This document shows positions 8,693-16,854 of a stretch of DNA of 34,438 nt, piece after piece. The DNA is taken from assembly GCA_036648855.1 (NCBI GenBank), contig JAVWCU010000009.1, positions 1-34,438 of the forward strand, given 5' to 3'. A program made the translations under genes and the position numbers. Positions within the stretch are counted from its first letter, which is position 1, and each line of letters begins with the position of its first letter. The DNA comes from Faecenecus sp036648855 (GTDB taxonomy: Bacteria; Bacillota_I; Bacilli_A; RF39; UBA660). The notes beneath the pieces were generated by a model, which worked only from the letters and a program-made list of their open reading frames with translations, was not told the DNA's origin and searched no databases.

Positions 8693-9049
8693 ATGAATAA
8701 AAAATTGCCCAGTATTTCTAAATTACCTATTACTAAAAAGATAAATCATAATAAAGAAGTATTTTATTCTTCATCAAAAGAGCCAAGTGAGAGGTTATCA
8801 CCAGTCTTTGTTAGGGAAACTATTACAAATCCAGAAAAGCAAAGTGAGATTATTTTAACTAAGATTAATTCGGTTTTTCGTTCAACACATCATAGTTTTA
8901 AAGTTCCGGTAGTAATTACTACTAAGAATAAAGTTTATGAGACTAAGTTAATAGGTATTATAGGGGATAAGTTAATTACTATAGATGATGATGAAATAAC
9001 TATTGGGGATATTTTAGAGTTTAATACTTTAAAACCATTAGACCGTTAA
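8693..9049 (+). CDS. Small unrecognised protein, possibly spore-coat related
   Basis: Protein of 118 aa with no signal peptide or membrane segment. The first 55 residues are basic and polar and look disordered. The rest is predicted as beta strands (VPVVITTKNKVYETKLIG, then DKLITIDDDEITIGDILEF), a pattern like a small Sm/SH3-type barrel. The ending is faintly like the C-terminal part of Bacillus CotO-type coat proteins, and the next gene is a CotZ-like coat gene facing it, but neither point is strong. RBS CCAGGAGG is excellent. It shares a terminator with the CotZ-like gene. Confidence 0.7.
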   Translation: MNKKLPSISKLPITKKINHNKEVFYSSSKEPSERLSPVFVRETITNPEKQSEIILTKINSVFRSTHHSFKVPVVITTKNKVYETKLIGIIGDKLITIDDDEITIGDILEFNTLKPLDR

Positions 9050-9052
9050 AAA

Positions 9053-9080
9053 GAGTACTGATAATTCAGTACCCTTTTTT
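9053..9080. terminator. Bidirectional terminator between the 118-aa gene and the CotZ-like gene
   Basis: Stem GTACTGA/TCAGTAC with a TAAT loop (9055-9072), flanked by AAAAAG on the left and CCTTTTTT on the right, so it can stop transcription from both sides. Confidence 0.85.
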
Positions 9081-9082
9081 CT

Positions 9083-9514
9083 TTATAAGCAAGAAATATA
9101 GGTATCAGGTAAGCATTTTAAAGCTCCAATACACTCTAGATTAATTGTAAAGAAACAATCGGTCGCAACATAAGGTAATGCTGGATTATCATCTACATCA
9201 GGATTAGCAGCTAATATACGGCATCCACAACAGCAACCATCTAAATTTTCAACTCTAAATACTCCAGATGTTCCAGTTGTATCTCCTAAATTATAAGGCA
9301 TTGTCCACTGCCCACCATCACAGCACCGAAAGAATGTAACAGGTCTAGTATTATAGCAAGTTACATTTGGACAAGGCCCTAGAAAAGGCTTATCACATCC
9401 TTCAAGTTTCTCATCAATTTTATGCCCGCGACGTTGTAATTTTAAAATAACTTCTAAAATAGCATCTAAGCAGCTACATTTAGTATTAGTAGTAGGTCTA
9501 TTCTCTCCACACAT
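9083..9514 (-). CDS. CotY/CotZ-like cysteine-rich spore coat protein
   Basis: Protein of 143 aa with 16 cysteines, matching the CotY/CotZ family that forms disulfide-linked crust or exosporium lattices on spores. Family features: an N-terminal helix CSCLDAILEVILKLQ, the NTRPVTFF segment, FRVENLDGCCCGCR, and a Cys-spaced C-terminus (DCFFTINLECIGALKCL). There is no signal peptide. AAAGGAGGG lies upstream of the ATG. It is monocistronic, between a bidirectional terminator and a 385-bp gap. Mother-cell expression is expected from the family, but I see no clear sigma-K promoter. Confidence 0.85.
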   Translation of the reverse strand: MCGENRPTTNTKCSCLDAILEVILKLQRRGHKIDEKLEGCDKPFLGPCPNVTCYNTRPVTFFRCCDGGQWTMPYNLGDTTGTSGVFRVENLDGCCCGCRILAANPDVDDNPALPYVATDCFFTINLECIGALKCLPDTYISCL

Positions 9515-9540
9515 AGAAATCCCTCCTTTCTATAAACCGT

Positions 9541-9580
9541 ATTTAGATTTTACACGGGTAAAATTAATTAAAATCTAAAT
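9541..9580. repeat. 12-bp inverted repeat
   Basis: ATTTAGATTTTA (9541-9552) and its exact complement at 9569-9580 enclose 16 nt. The right arm overlaps the left end of the 170-bp element, so the two foldings exclude each other. It lies just upstream of the CotZ-like gene. Confidence 0.6.
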
Positions 9581-9732
9581 CAAAACAGATCATTTTATTT
9601 AGTGAACAGTTAGGTTAAAGATAATAAATTATCTCAGGTAATAAAATGGTACTATAGGTGTTTCTATAATTTTAACCTAAATCAAGTAACTATATAGTTA
9701 CTAAGTCATTTTTGATTTAGCTTTTAATTAAT
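9563..9732. repeat. 170-bp MITE-like or structured-RNA element with 23-bp inverted ends
   Basis: The ends 9563-9585 and 9710-9732 are inverted repeats of each other at 22 of 23 positions (single mismatch at 9574/9721). Inside are a 10-bp inverted repeat TTAGGTTAAA (9610-9619)/TTTAACCTAA (9671-9680), a 16-bp near palindrome AGATAAT-AA-ATTATCT (9619-9634), an 18-bp perfect palindrome AGTAACTATATAGTTACT (9685-9702), and CATTTTATT (9591-9599) complementary to 9640-9648. There is no open frame. This fills most of the 385-bp gap 9515-9899. It could be a miniature transposable element or a folded RNA. No target duplication is obvious. Confidence 0.7.
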
Positions 9733-9860
9733 AGTACTCCTTATATTTTGATAAAACTTATATCTTACCCCTTTATTTATTATCTAATATAGAATATTCA
9801 AATAAATTAGTTTTGTGTATTATTTATACCTAAAAAATAATCGATATTCCTCTTTATTTA

Positions 9861-9869
9861 TGATACAAT
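9861..9869 (+). promoter_or_regulatory. Extended -10 promoter before the flippase gene
   Basis: TGATACAAT (TACAAT at 9864-9869) lies 31 nt before the TTG start of the flippase gene. No strong -35 is seen. From 9733 to 9860 the gap is AT-rich without other recognisable features. Confidence 0.4.
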
Positions 9870-9899
9870 TGTCTATATTAAAAAGAAAGAGGTATTATT

Positions 9900-11438
9900 T
9901 TGAGAACAAAAAACATGATGCTAGGAGCCTTATCAGAGATTATTCCCTATATAATTAATGGTATTTTAGGAATAATCAAGATTAATATTTTAATAACTTT
10001 TTTAGGTAATGAAATGAATGGTTATTATCAGTTTATTAATCAAGTTATTACTTATTTGTTTTTAATGGAGGCCGGATTTACCTCTGCAGTAACTTTTCAG
10101 CTATATAAGCCTTTTGCAGATGGAGATCATAAGAAAGTTAGAGAAATCTATACAGGTAGTAGGGAAATATTTAAAAAAATAGGTCTAATCATTGGTATTT
10201 TAGTAGTAGGGGCAGTTATTATATTACCTTTTACTATGCATATAGAAAGTTCTAAACTAATTCAGGTTTTAGGAACATTTATTCTTATTTGTGCAGCTTA
10301 TTTAATTCCTTTTTTTGGTAAACAAAATGCCTATGAAGCCGCACTTAGTAGTGATCAACATAGTTATATTTTTGCCAGTGTCTTTAATGGATTTAAAATT
10401 ATAAATGATATTTTAATTATTATATTTGTTATATTTTCTCGTAATTTACTAATGATAGGTCTTTCTATTTTCATAATTAAATTAATTGAGGAAGTAGTTT
10501 TTAGATTAATAGGTAAACATATTTATCCTTGGCTAAAAGAAACTGAAATTAAGGATATGAAAGCTTTAGATATGACTAAGGATGTAGCTTGGAATAAATT
10601 TGGTTATTTAATTGCCAATAATATAGATTCTGTAATTGTAATGTATATTTTAGGACCAGTCAGCGTTAGTATTTATGGAACATATAATTATGTAGCTAGT
10701 TATTTATCGGAGCTTATTTCTAGATTGAATGGGATAGTTTCTTTAACATTTGGTAATGTCTTTGCAAAAGGTGAGAAGAAACGCAGTTATAAATTATTTA
10801 AAGAATATTATACTTTAATTATAATCATTGCCTTCGTAGCGGCTTTAACTTTCTATATTGGGATTAGACCTTTTATTGGTGTTTGGATTAAAGATGCTTT
10901 ATATATGATTAGGCAAGTAGATGTCTTAATGTTCACTTTATGTTTATTCTTTACTATTTTATTTTTCCCTTTACACTCTATAATAAATGCTAATGGTCTC
11001 TATAAGGTGAGTAAAAATTATGTATTTATAGCTGCTTTAGTTAATATTATATTCTCTTTATTATTAGTAAAACCCTTCGGTTTTGCAGGACTATTAGGAG
11101 CTACTGCCTTTTCTTATTTGATTAGTAATTATTTAAAATGTCGCTTAATTTACAAACAGGTCTTTAACTATAAAGATTTAAAACAAATGTTACTTGAATA
11201 TGGTATATGTATTATCTTATTTATAGGAATTGCCTTTTTAAGTACTCCAGTTGAGCAGCTATTATTTACTAATTGTACTAACTTTTTCACTTGTTTATTA
11301 GGAATAGGATTATTGTTTATAGTGATTTCTATTTTAACTATAATAGTTTTATTAGTAGTAAAAAAGAATACCAGAGATTTATTTCATCGTTTATTTAGTT
11401 TGTTTAAGAAGAATCTAGTCAATAGTAAAAAAATATAG
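9900..11438 (+). CDS. Wzx-like polysaccharide flippase (MOP superfamily)
   Basis: Polytopic membrane protein of 512 aa with about 14 hydrophobic segments, of the oligosaccharide flippase/MATE-like MOP superfamily, which moves lipid-linked sugars across the membrane. The N-terminus (PYIINGILGIIKINILITFLG, then NGYYQFINQVITYLFLMEAG) and the central YIANNIDSVIV-like segment fit Wzx proteins. It starts with TTG at 9900, supported by AAAGAGGT 8-9 nt upstream; an in-frame ATG pair at 9915 lacks an RBS. It is followed 25 nt later by the EIIB-like gene, probably co-transcribed. No other polysaccharide genes are adjacent, so the substrate is unknown. Confidence 0.8.
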   Translation: MRTKNMMLGALSEIIPYIINGILGIIKINILITFLGNEMNGYYQFINQVITYLFLMEAGFTSAVTFQLYKPFADGDHKKVREIYTGSREIFKKIGLIIGILVVGAVIILPFTMHIESSKLIQVLGTFILICAAYLIPFFGKQNAYEAALSSDQHSYIFASVFNGFKIINDILIIIFVIFSRNLLMIGLSIFIIKLIEEVVFRLIGKHIYPWLKETEIKDMKALDMTKDVAWNKFGYLIANNIDSVIVMYILGPVSVSIYGTYNYVASYLSELISRLNGIVSLTFGNVFAKGEKKRSYKLFKEYYTLIIIIAFVAALTFYIGIRPFIGVWIKDALYMIRQVDVLMFTLCLFFTILFFPLHSIINANGLYKVSKNYVFIAALVNIIFSLLLVKPFGFAGLLGATAFSYLISNYLKCRLIYKQVFNYKDLKQMLLEYGICIILFIGIAFLSTPVEQLLFTNCTNFFTCLLGIGLLFIVISILTIIVLLVVKKNTRDLFHRLFSLFKKNLVNSKKI

Positions 11439-11463
11439 TATACTAAAGTAGGTGATAAAAAAT

Positions 11464-11781
11464 ATGAACTATCAATATTTAATTCTAATTGCTATTTTTT
11501 TAATAGTAGTATTAGCTATACTAAAAGCCAATCGTAAAGATGCTCATCTAGAGATGAATAAATTATTAGATTATTTAGGTGGCAAAGATAATATTCTAGA
11601 AACAGAAACTAATCTTTCTCGATTTAAGGTTACTTTAAAGGATATCTCTTTAGTTAACAAAGACGCTATTCAAAAGCTAGGAGCTAAGGGTATAGTAGAA
11701 ATAGATAATCAGTTAAAGATTATCTTAGGACATGATTCTAAACAATTAAAGAAGTATATTGATGATCTAAAAGCTAAATAG
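11464..11781 (+). CDS. Membrane-anchored PTS EIIB-like domain lacking the active Cys
   Basis: A 105-aa protein with one N-terminal transmembrane helix (YLILIAIFLIVVLAIL, residues 4-20) and a cytosolic domain that follows the glucose-family PTS EIIB pattern: LLDYLGGKDNI, then SRFKVTLKD, then LGAKGIVEI and KIILGHDSKQL. In active EIIB the phosphorylated Cys stands just before the xxRLxV segment. Here that position is Asn (N50 in TETNLSRFKV), so phosphotransfer is not expected. A regulatory or scaffolding role is possible. The ATG at 11464 follows AGTAGGTGA; the GTG at 11452 belongs to that ribosome binding site. It lies behind the flippase gene and before a strong terminator. Confidence 0.75.
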   Translation: MNYQYLILIAIFLIVVLAILKANRKDAHLEMNKLLDYLGGKDNILETETNLSRFKVTLKDISLVNKDAIQKLGAKGIVEIDNQLKIILGHDSKQLKKYIDDLKAK

Positions 11782-11818
11782 TAATTTGATGAATATTCAA
11801 ATTAATAACATTAAAGTA

Positions 11819-11856
11819 AAGGACACTAGAAGTTATTTCTCCTAGTGTCCTTTTAA
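11819..11856. terminator. Bidirectional terminator between the EIIB-like gene and DUF11 gene A
   Basis: Perfect 11-bp stem AAGGACACTAG/CTAGTGTCCTT (11819-11829 and 11842-11852), followed by a T-rich tract on the right. The left side is A-rich, so it can serve both convergent genes. Confidence 0.85.
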
Positions 11857-11876
11857 TTTATTATAGTATTCTTAAT

Positions 11877-14249
11877 TTAACAGCAATTACAGCCATTGAT
11901 TTGACAGTTAACTATATTAAGTTTTTGCTTTAAAACGGTTTCTAACATATTAATAGATTCTAACATATCTTGCACACTCTTATTAATACATAATAATTCA
12001 TCTGGTGTAATATTATTAATAGCAAGAGCCGCCTGAATTTTAGCTCCTTCAGAATTAGCAATAGCAGCAAGGGCTGCTTGTTCTAAAGCAACAGACTCAA
12101 TTAGATCATTAATTTGTTGATTATAATTATTCCTAAATATTAAAGTAGTAGCTATATTACTAATAGATGTACCATTTTCCCCATCTGGATTAAGTGGGTT
12201 TAATGTGTATTTATAAGTAGTAGTAGCTTTGTTTTTAATAGGGTTAGGATTAGGAATAGAAGTTACTGTAACCTTAAAGGTAATAGTAGCAGTAGCACCA
12301 GGTAATAGAGAATTAGTTAGAGTAATTCCACTTCCTGGAATACCAGTAGATGGAACACTAACAACTAAAGAACCTGGAATATAAGCTGTACCATTAGGAA
12401 TTGGATCAGTTATAGTAACATTATTTAAAGGTGTATTACCAGTATTAGTAACAGCAATATTATAAGTTATAACTTCTCCAATATAAGATACTTCTTTATC
12501 GGCAGTTTTAACTGTAGAAAGAGAAGCAGCAACTATATTAGTAGTAACAGTATTACTAGTTCCTGTTTTAGCTACCCCATTAGGGCTATTAGGGTCTACC
12601 GTATAAGTGTAGGCAACATCAGCTTTATTAGGGATAGGATTAACAACAGGTAGAGTACTTCCAACTTTAACTTTAAAGGTAACGGTTGCTGTAGTATTTG
12701 CCATGATAGGAGAAGTTAGTTTAATAGTACTAGTAGCATCACCAGTAAACGGTAAACTAGCAGTAGTAGAACCTGCTACATAAGTAGTACCAACTGGAAT
12801 AATATCAGTTAAAACAACATTGTTAGCAGCTACATTTCCTGTATTTTTCATAGTAATAGTATAAGTTAAAATATCTCCCGGTTTAGCAGTAGTAGGAGTA
12901 ACAGTTTTATTAAAGTTACCAGTTGAAGTTAAATCAGCATTATTAATAGTAGTAGTTACAATATTAGTGTTTTTTGGAATACCACTAGGACCAGTAACAG
13001 TAGCCACATTATTAATTTGATTAGTAGCAACAGAAGAATTAACTTTAACTTGGTATGAAATAGTAACATCACTGTTAGGTGCTACAGTAGTTAAAGTAAT
13101 ACCACTATTAGGATCAGTTCCAGTATAAGGAACACTAACAGTTAGATTATTCATATAAGTAGTACCTGCTGGAGTAGAGTCTTGAACTAAGACATTATTA
13201 ATAGGGAAACTATTAGGATTATGTCCTTTAATAGTATAAGTTAATATCTCTCCTAAATCAGAGTACTGTTTATCGACTGTTTTAGTATAAACTTCTGGAG
13301 CAGCATTAGTAATAGTATAAACAATTTCATCTCCTAAAACTGGAGTTACATTAATAGGTAAAGTCCCAGTTGGAGGAGTAGGACCACCTGGAGTATTATT
13401 AACACCAGAAGTAGAAGTAGTATAGGCTGATAAGTTACTAACAGAACCAGGTGCCATTGCTTCATTAATAGTATAAGTATTCCCAGGTATAGCATAAATA
13501 GTAGCTTTTTCCACTTGAATACCACTAGCACTTCCGGTTGTAAACACTTGATTGTTAGGTGTTCCTGCAATATTTAAATCAAACTGATCAGCACTGTTAA
13601 TTCTTGCTCCTATGTTTTTTTGAACCGTTACACGAGTTGTAGCAAATCCTATTGCAACAGCTTCTAAACCCCCATTAGTAATTGCTGTTAAAGTAAGGGT
13701 TTTAGGATTTTGTGTGCTTAATACATAGTCAGCTGTAAATAGTTGTGTAGTACCAATAATTTTAGCAGTTTGAGTTCCAATTCCTGTTAGGGTAGTGGTA
13801 TGAAAACCAATAGTAGTAAATAATTTCCAGGGGTCTCCATCTGTATTAAATTCCCAGGATTCTCCTATGTTGGTATTTTCTGCATCTGAAACGATAGCAG
13901 TATAATTAGTAACAGGATTACCATTAATATCTTTAACTACTATATTACTTATTATGATTGTACCTGGATCAAGTGATCCTATTCTATCATTTTGTAATAA
14001 AACGTTTCCTAAAATACCTGTATAATTAACATATCCAAATACTCCGGCTACAGGGGAACCAAAAGCATTAAAAGTCATGGCTGAGCTTGTTGGAGCAGAT
14101 ATATCAAAAGTAACTGTAGAACCATCATTTAAAGTACCAGTTAATCCTTTAATAGTTTGCCCCGGGATTAAATTAAAATTTCCAAAATCAAACCAACCGA
14201 TTCCACCTGCGCTAGGACCTGAACCGGAGTTTGCATAAACAAATGCCAT
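11877..14249 (-). CDS. DUF11-repeat putative spore-surface protein, copy A
   Basis: Protein of 790 aa without a signal peptide. Domains in order: an N-terminal beta domain (SGPSAGGIGWFDF, LNDGSTVTFDI; about 1-215), a prealbumin-like stretch (about 225-320), three DUF11 repeats (starting near YTKTVDKQYSD, NFNKTVTPTTAKPGD and LSTVKTADKEVSY), a helical tail (IESVALEQAALAAIANSEG..ELLCINKSVQ) and a Cys-rich end NCQINGCNCC. Lack of export signal plus the coil-and-Cys tail suggest assembly on the spore from the mother cell; this is inference. From about residue 220 to the end it is identical to copy B, while the N-terminal domain differs. GGAAAGGAGAT precedes the ATG. It lies downstream of copy B, behind a terminator. 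Confidence 0.85.
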   Translation of the reverse strand: MAFVYANSGSGPSAGGIGWFDFGNFNLIPGQTIKGLTGTLNDGSTVTFDISAPTSSAMTFNAFGSPVAGVFGYVNYTGILGNVLLQNDRIGSLDPGTIIISNIVVKDINGNPVTNYTAIVSDAENTNIGESWEFNTDGDPWKLFTTIGFHTTTLTGIGTQTAKIIGTTQLFTADYVLSTQNPKTLTLTAITNGGLEAVAIGFATTRVTVQKNIGARINSADQFDLNIAGTPNNQVFTTGSASGIQVEKATIYAIPGNTYTINEAMAPGSVSNLSAYTTSTSGVNNTPGGPTPPTGTLPINVTPVLGDEIVYTITNAAPEVYTKTVDKQYSDLGEILTYTIKGHNPNSFPINNVLVQDSTPAGTTYMNNLTVSVPYTGTDPNSGITLTTVAPNSDVTISYQVKVNSSVATNQINNVATVTGPSGIPKNTNIVTTTINNADLTSTGNFNKTVTPTTAKPGDILTYTITMKNTGNVAANNVVLTDIIPVGTTYVAGSTTASLPFTGDATSTIKLTSPIMANTTATVTFKVKVGSTLPVVNPIPNKADVAYTYTVDPNSPNGVAKTGTSNTVTTNIVAASLSTVKTADKEVSYIGEVITYNIAVTNTGNTPLNNVTITDPIPNGTAYIPGSLVVSVPSTGIPGSGITLTNSLLPGATATITFKVTVTSIPNPNPIKNKATTTYKYTLNPLNPDGENGTSISNIATTLIFRNNYNQQINDLIESVALEQAALAAIANSEGAKIQAALAINNITPDELLCINKSVQDMLESINMLETVLKQKLNIVNCQINGCNCC
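11884..13592 (-). repeat. 1.7-kb direct repeat, copy A
   Basis: This DNA appears identical to 14466-16174 (offset 2582 bp). Single-base differences bound it at 11883/14465 and 13593/16175, and both are silent. It covers the C-terminal two thirds of the DUF11 gene, including most of its constant coding part. I compared it by eye, block by block, and an alignment could reveal a rare difference. Confidence 0.9.
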
Positions 14250-14411
14250 ATTTTTATCTCCTTTCCAATTTGTTGATATATTCCATGTGAAATTAATTAT
14301 TAATTTCTTATGTTATATGTTGAATAAATAAAATACTCATATATGCTTATTCAGTTATATTATATGAATACTAGCTAAATGTGAATGGTTGTTTAAACTC
14401 ATATAAATGAA

Positions 14412-14440
14412 AAAGAGTGAAATTATCAGTTCCACTCTTA
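14412..14440 (-). terminator. Terminator after DUF11 gene B
   Basis: On the minus strand AAGAGTGGAA pairs with TTTCACTCTT (one G-T pair) around a 9-10 nt loop and is followed by a run of T. It separates copy B from copy A. The rest of the 209-bp gap (14250-14411) should hold a promoter for copy A; CATATAATA at 14358-14366 is sigma-K-like but its -35 spacing is poor. Confidence 0.75.
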
Positions 14441-14458
14441 ATAAATTAATTTTATAAT

Positions 14459-16840
14459 TTAACAACAATTACAGCCATTGATTTGACAGTTAACTATATT
14501 AAGTTTTTGCTTTAAAACGGTTTCTAACATATTAATAGATTCTAACATATCTTGCACACTCTTATTAATACATAATAATTCATCTGGTGTAATATTATTA
14601 ATAGCAAGAGCCGCCTGAATTTTAGCTCCTTCAGAATTAGCAATAGCAGCAAGGGCTGCTTGTTCTAAAGCAACAGACTCAATTAGATCATTAATTTGTT
14701 GATTATAATTATTCCTAAATATTAAAGTAGTAGCTATATTACTAATAGATGTACCATTTTCCCCATCTGGATTAAGTGGGTTTAATGTGTATTTATAAGT
14801 AGTAGTAGCTTTGTTTTTAATAGGGTTAGGATTAGGAATAGAAGTTACTGTAACCTTAAAGGTAATAGTAGCAGTAGCACCAGGTAATAGAGAATTAGTT
14901 AGAGTAATTCCACTTCCTGGAATACCAGTAGATGGAACACTAACAACTAAAGAACCTGGAATATAAGCTGTACCATTAGGAATTGGATCAGTTATAGTAA
15001 CATTATTTAAAGGTGTATTACCAGTATTAGTAACAGCAATATTATAAGTTATAACTTCTCCAATATAAGATACTTCTTTATCGGCAGTTTTAACTGTAGA
15101 AAGAGAAGCAGCAACTATATTAGTAGTAACAGTATTACTAGTTCCTGTTTTAGCTACCCCATTAGGGCTATTAGGGTCTACCGTATAAGTGTAGGCAACA
15201 TCAGCTTTATTAGGGATAGGATTAACAACAGGTAGAGTACTTCCAACTTTAACTTTAAAGGTAACGGTTGCTGTAGTATTTGCCATGATAGGAGAAGTTA
15301 GTTTAATAGTACTAGTAGCATCACCAGTAAACGGTAAACTAGCAGTAGTAGAACCTGCTACATAAGTAGTACCAACTGGAATAATATCAGTTAAAACAAC
15401 ATTGTTAGCAGCTACATTTCCTGTATTTTTCATAGTAATAGTATAAGTTAAAATATCTCCCGGTTTAGCAGTAGTAGGAGTAACAGTTTTATTAAAGTTA
15501 CCAGTTGAAGTTAAATCAGCATTATTAATAGTAGTAGTTACAATATTAGTGTTTTTTGGAATACCACTAGGACCAGTAACAGTAGCCACATTATTAATTT
15601 GATTAGTAGCAACAGAAGAATTAACTTTAACTTGGTATGAAATAGTAACATCACTGTTAGGTGCTACAGTAGTTAAAGTAATACCACTATTAGGATCAGT
15701 TCCAGTATAAGGAACACTAACAGTTAGATTATTCATATAAGTAGTACCTGCTGGAGTAGAGTCTTGAACTAAGACATTATTAATAGGGAAACTATTAGGA
15801 TTATGTCCTTTAATAGTATAAGTTAATATCTCTCCTAAATCAGAGTACTGTTTATCGACTGTTTTAGTATAAACTTCTGGAGCAGCATTAGTAATAGTAT
15901 AAACAATTTCATCTCCTAAAACTGGAGTTACATTAATAGGTAAAGTCCCAGTTGGAGGAGTAGGACCACCTGGAGTATTATTAACACCAGAAGTAGAAGT
16001 AGTATAGGCTGATAAGTTACTAACAGAACCAGGTGCCATTGCTTCATTAATAGTATAAGTATTCCCAGGTATAGCATAAATAGTAGCTTTTTCCACTTGA
16101 ATACCACTAGCACTTCCGGTTGTAAACACTTGATTGTTAGGTGTTCCTGCAATATTTAAATCAAACTGATCAGCGCTGTTAATTCTTGCACCAATTACTT
16201 TTTGTAAAGTTACACGAGTTGTAGAAAATCCTATTGCAACTGCTTCTCTTCCATAAGTTTCTAGAGTAAGTTTACTAGGACTATTAGAAGTTAAAACATA
16301 AGCAGCTTGACTAGATTGATTAGTACCAGTAATAGTCACACTGTTAGATCCTACGCCTATAATTGTTGGAGGATTAGGACCAATTGTACTTAAAAGACTC
16401 CATGGATTACCAGTTGTTGTAAAAGTTAAATGTTCAGTATATTGAGGAAATAAGTTAGTACTCTCAGCATCAGCCACAACTGCTGTATAGTTAGTAACCA
16501 AATTTCCATCAACATCTTTAACGACTATATTTGAAATTTCAAGGGTACTAACATTAGAGTAACTAGCAAGTAAAGGTGTTGTTAAGGCAACATTTCCTAA
16601 TATGCCTGTATACTGTAGATTTCCAAAATATGAGAATGGACGGGGTACAGTATTAGCAGTAAAAGGAACAATAGAGGCTGGAATAGATTTAATATCAAAA
16701 GTAACTGTAGAACCATCGTTTAAGGTTCCTGTTAAATTTGTATAACTTTGGCCTGGAGCAATAACTAGGTTAGAAAAATCAAACCAACCGATTCCACCTG
16801 CACTAGGTCCTGAACCAGGGTTTGCATAAACAAATGCCAT
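14459..16840 (-). CDS. DUF11-repeat putative spore-surface protein, copy B
   Basis: Protein of 793 aa, paralogue of copy A with the same architecture: no signal peptide, an N-terminal GIGWFDF/LNDGSTVTFDI beta domain, a prealbumin-like segment, three DUF11 repeats, a helical tail and the Cys-rich end NGCNCC. Residues from about 223 onward are identical to copy A, whereas the first 215 or so are clearly divergent though homologous (for example NLVIAPGQSYTNLTG here against NFNLIPGQTIKGLTG). RBS GAAGGGAGAT. It starts 14 nt after the stop of the 92-aa gene, so the two form an operon. By its tail, which it shares with that small gene, it probably joins the same spore-surface structure. Confidence 0.85.
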   Translation of the reverse strand: MAFVYANPGSGPSAGGIGWFDFSNLVIAPGQSYTNLTGTLNDGSTVTFDIKSIPASIVPFTANTVPRPFSYFGNLQYTGILGNVALTTPLLASYSNVSTLEISNIVVKDVDGNLVTNYTAVVADAESTNLFPQYTEHLTFTTTGNPWSLLSTIGPNPPTIIGVGSNSVTITGTNQSSQAAYVLTSNSPSKLTLETYGREAVAIGFSTTRVTLQKVIGARINSADQFDLNIAGTPNNQVFTTGSASGIQVEKATIYAIPGNTYTINEAMAPGSVSNLSAYTTSTSGVNNTPGGPTPPTGTLPINVTPVLGDEIVYTITNAAPEVYTKTVDKQYSDLGEILTYTIKGHNPNSFPINNVLVQDSTPAGTTYMNNLTVSVPYTGTDPNSGITLTTVAPNSDVTISYQVKVNSSVATNQINNVATVTGPSGIPKNTNIVTTTINNADLTSTGNFNKTVTPTTAKPGDILTYTITMKNTGNVAANNVVLTDIIPVGTTYVAGSTTASLPFTGDATSTIKLTSPIMANTTATVTFKVKVGSTLPVVNPIPNKADVAYTYTVDPNSPNGVAKTGTSNTVTTNIVAASLSTVKTADKEVSYIGEVITYNIAVTNTGNTPLNNVTITDPIPNGTAYIPGSLVVSVPSTGIPGSGITLTNSLLPGATATITFKVTVTSIPNPNPIKNKATTTYKYTLNPLNPDGENGTSISNIATTLIFRNNYNQQINDLIESVALEQAALAAIANSEGAKIQAALAINNITPDELLCINKSVQDMLESINMLETVLKQKLNIVNCQINGCNCC
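14466..16174 (-). repeat. 1.7-kb direct repeat, copy B
   Basis: Partner of 11884-13592. The identity stops abruptly at the junction between the N-terminal domain and the constant part, then becomes patchy, which is the pattern left by gene conversion or a recent partial duplication. Confidence 0.9.
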
Positions 16841-16854
16841 AAATAATCTCCCTT

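Noticed and set aside
13346..13570. 74-codon open frame inside DUF11 gene A, repeated as an identical frame at 15928-16152 in gene B
   Set aside because: It lies on the same strand in another frame of a clearly real gene, is Leu/Val-rich from repeated Thr/Val codons, and is identical in both copies only because the DNA is.
14250..14411. Second sigma-K promoter before DUF11 gene A
   Set aside because: CATATAATA fits the -10 but the nearest AC is 14 nt away instead of 16-17, so it is not listed as a feature.
11877..16840. CRISPR or tandem-repeat array in the DUF11 region
   Set aside because: The repeated unit is a 1.7-kb coding segment present twice, and the short similarities inside are Thr/Val codon repeats of beta-sandwich domains. 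There are no spaced short repeats.
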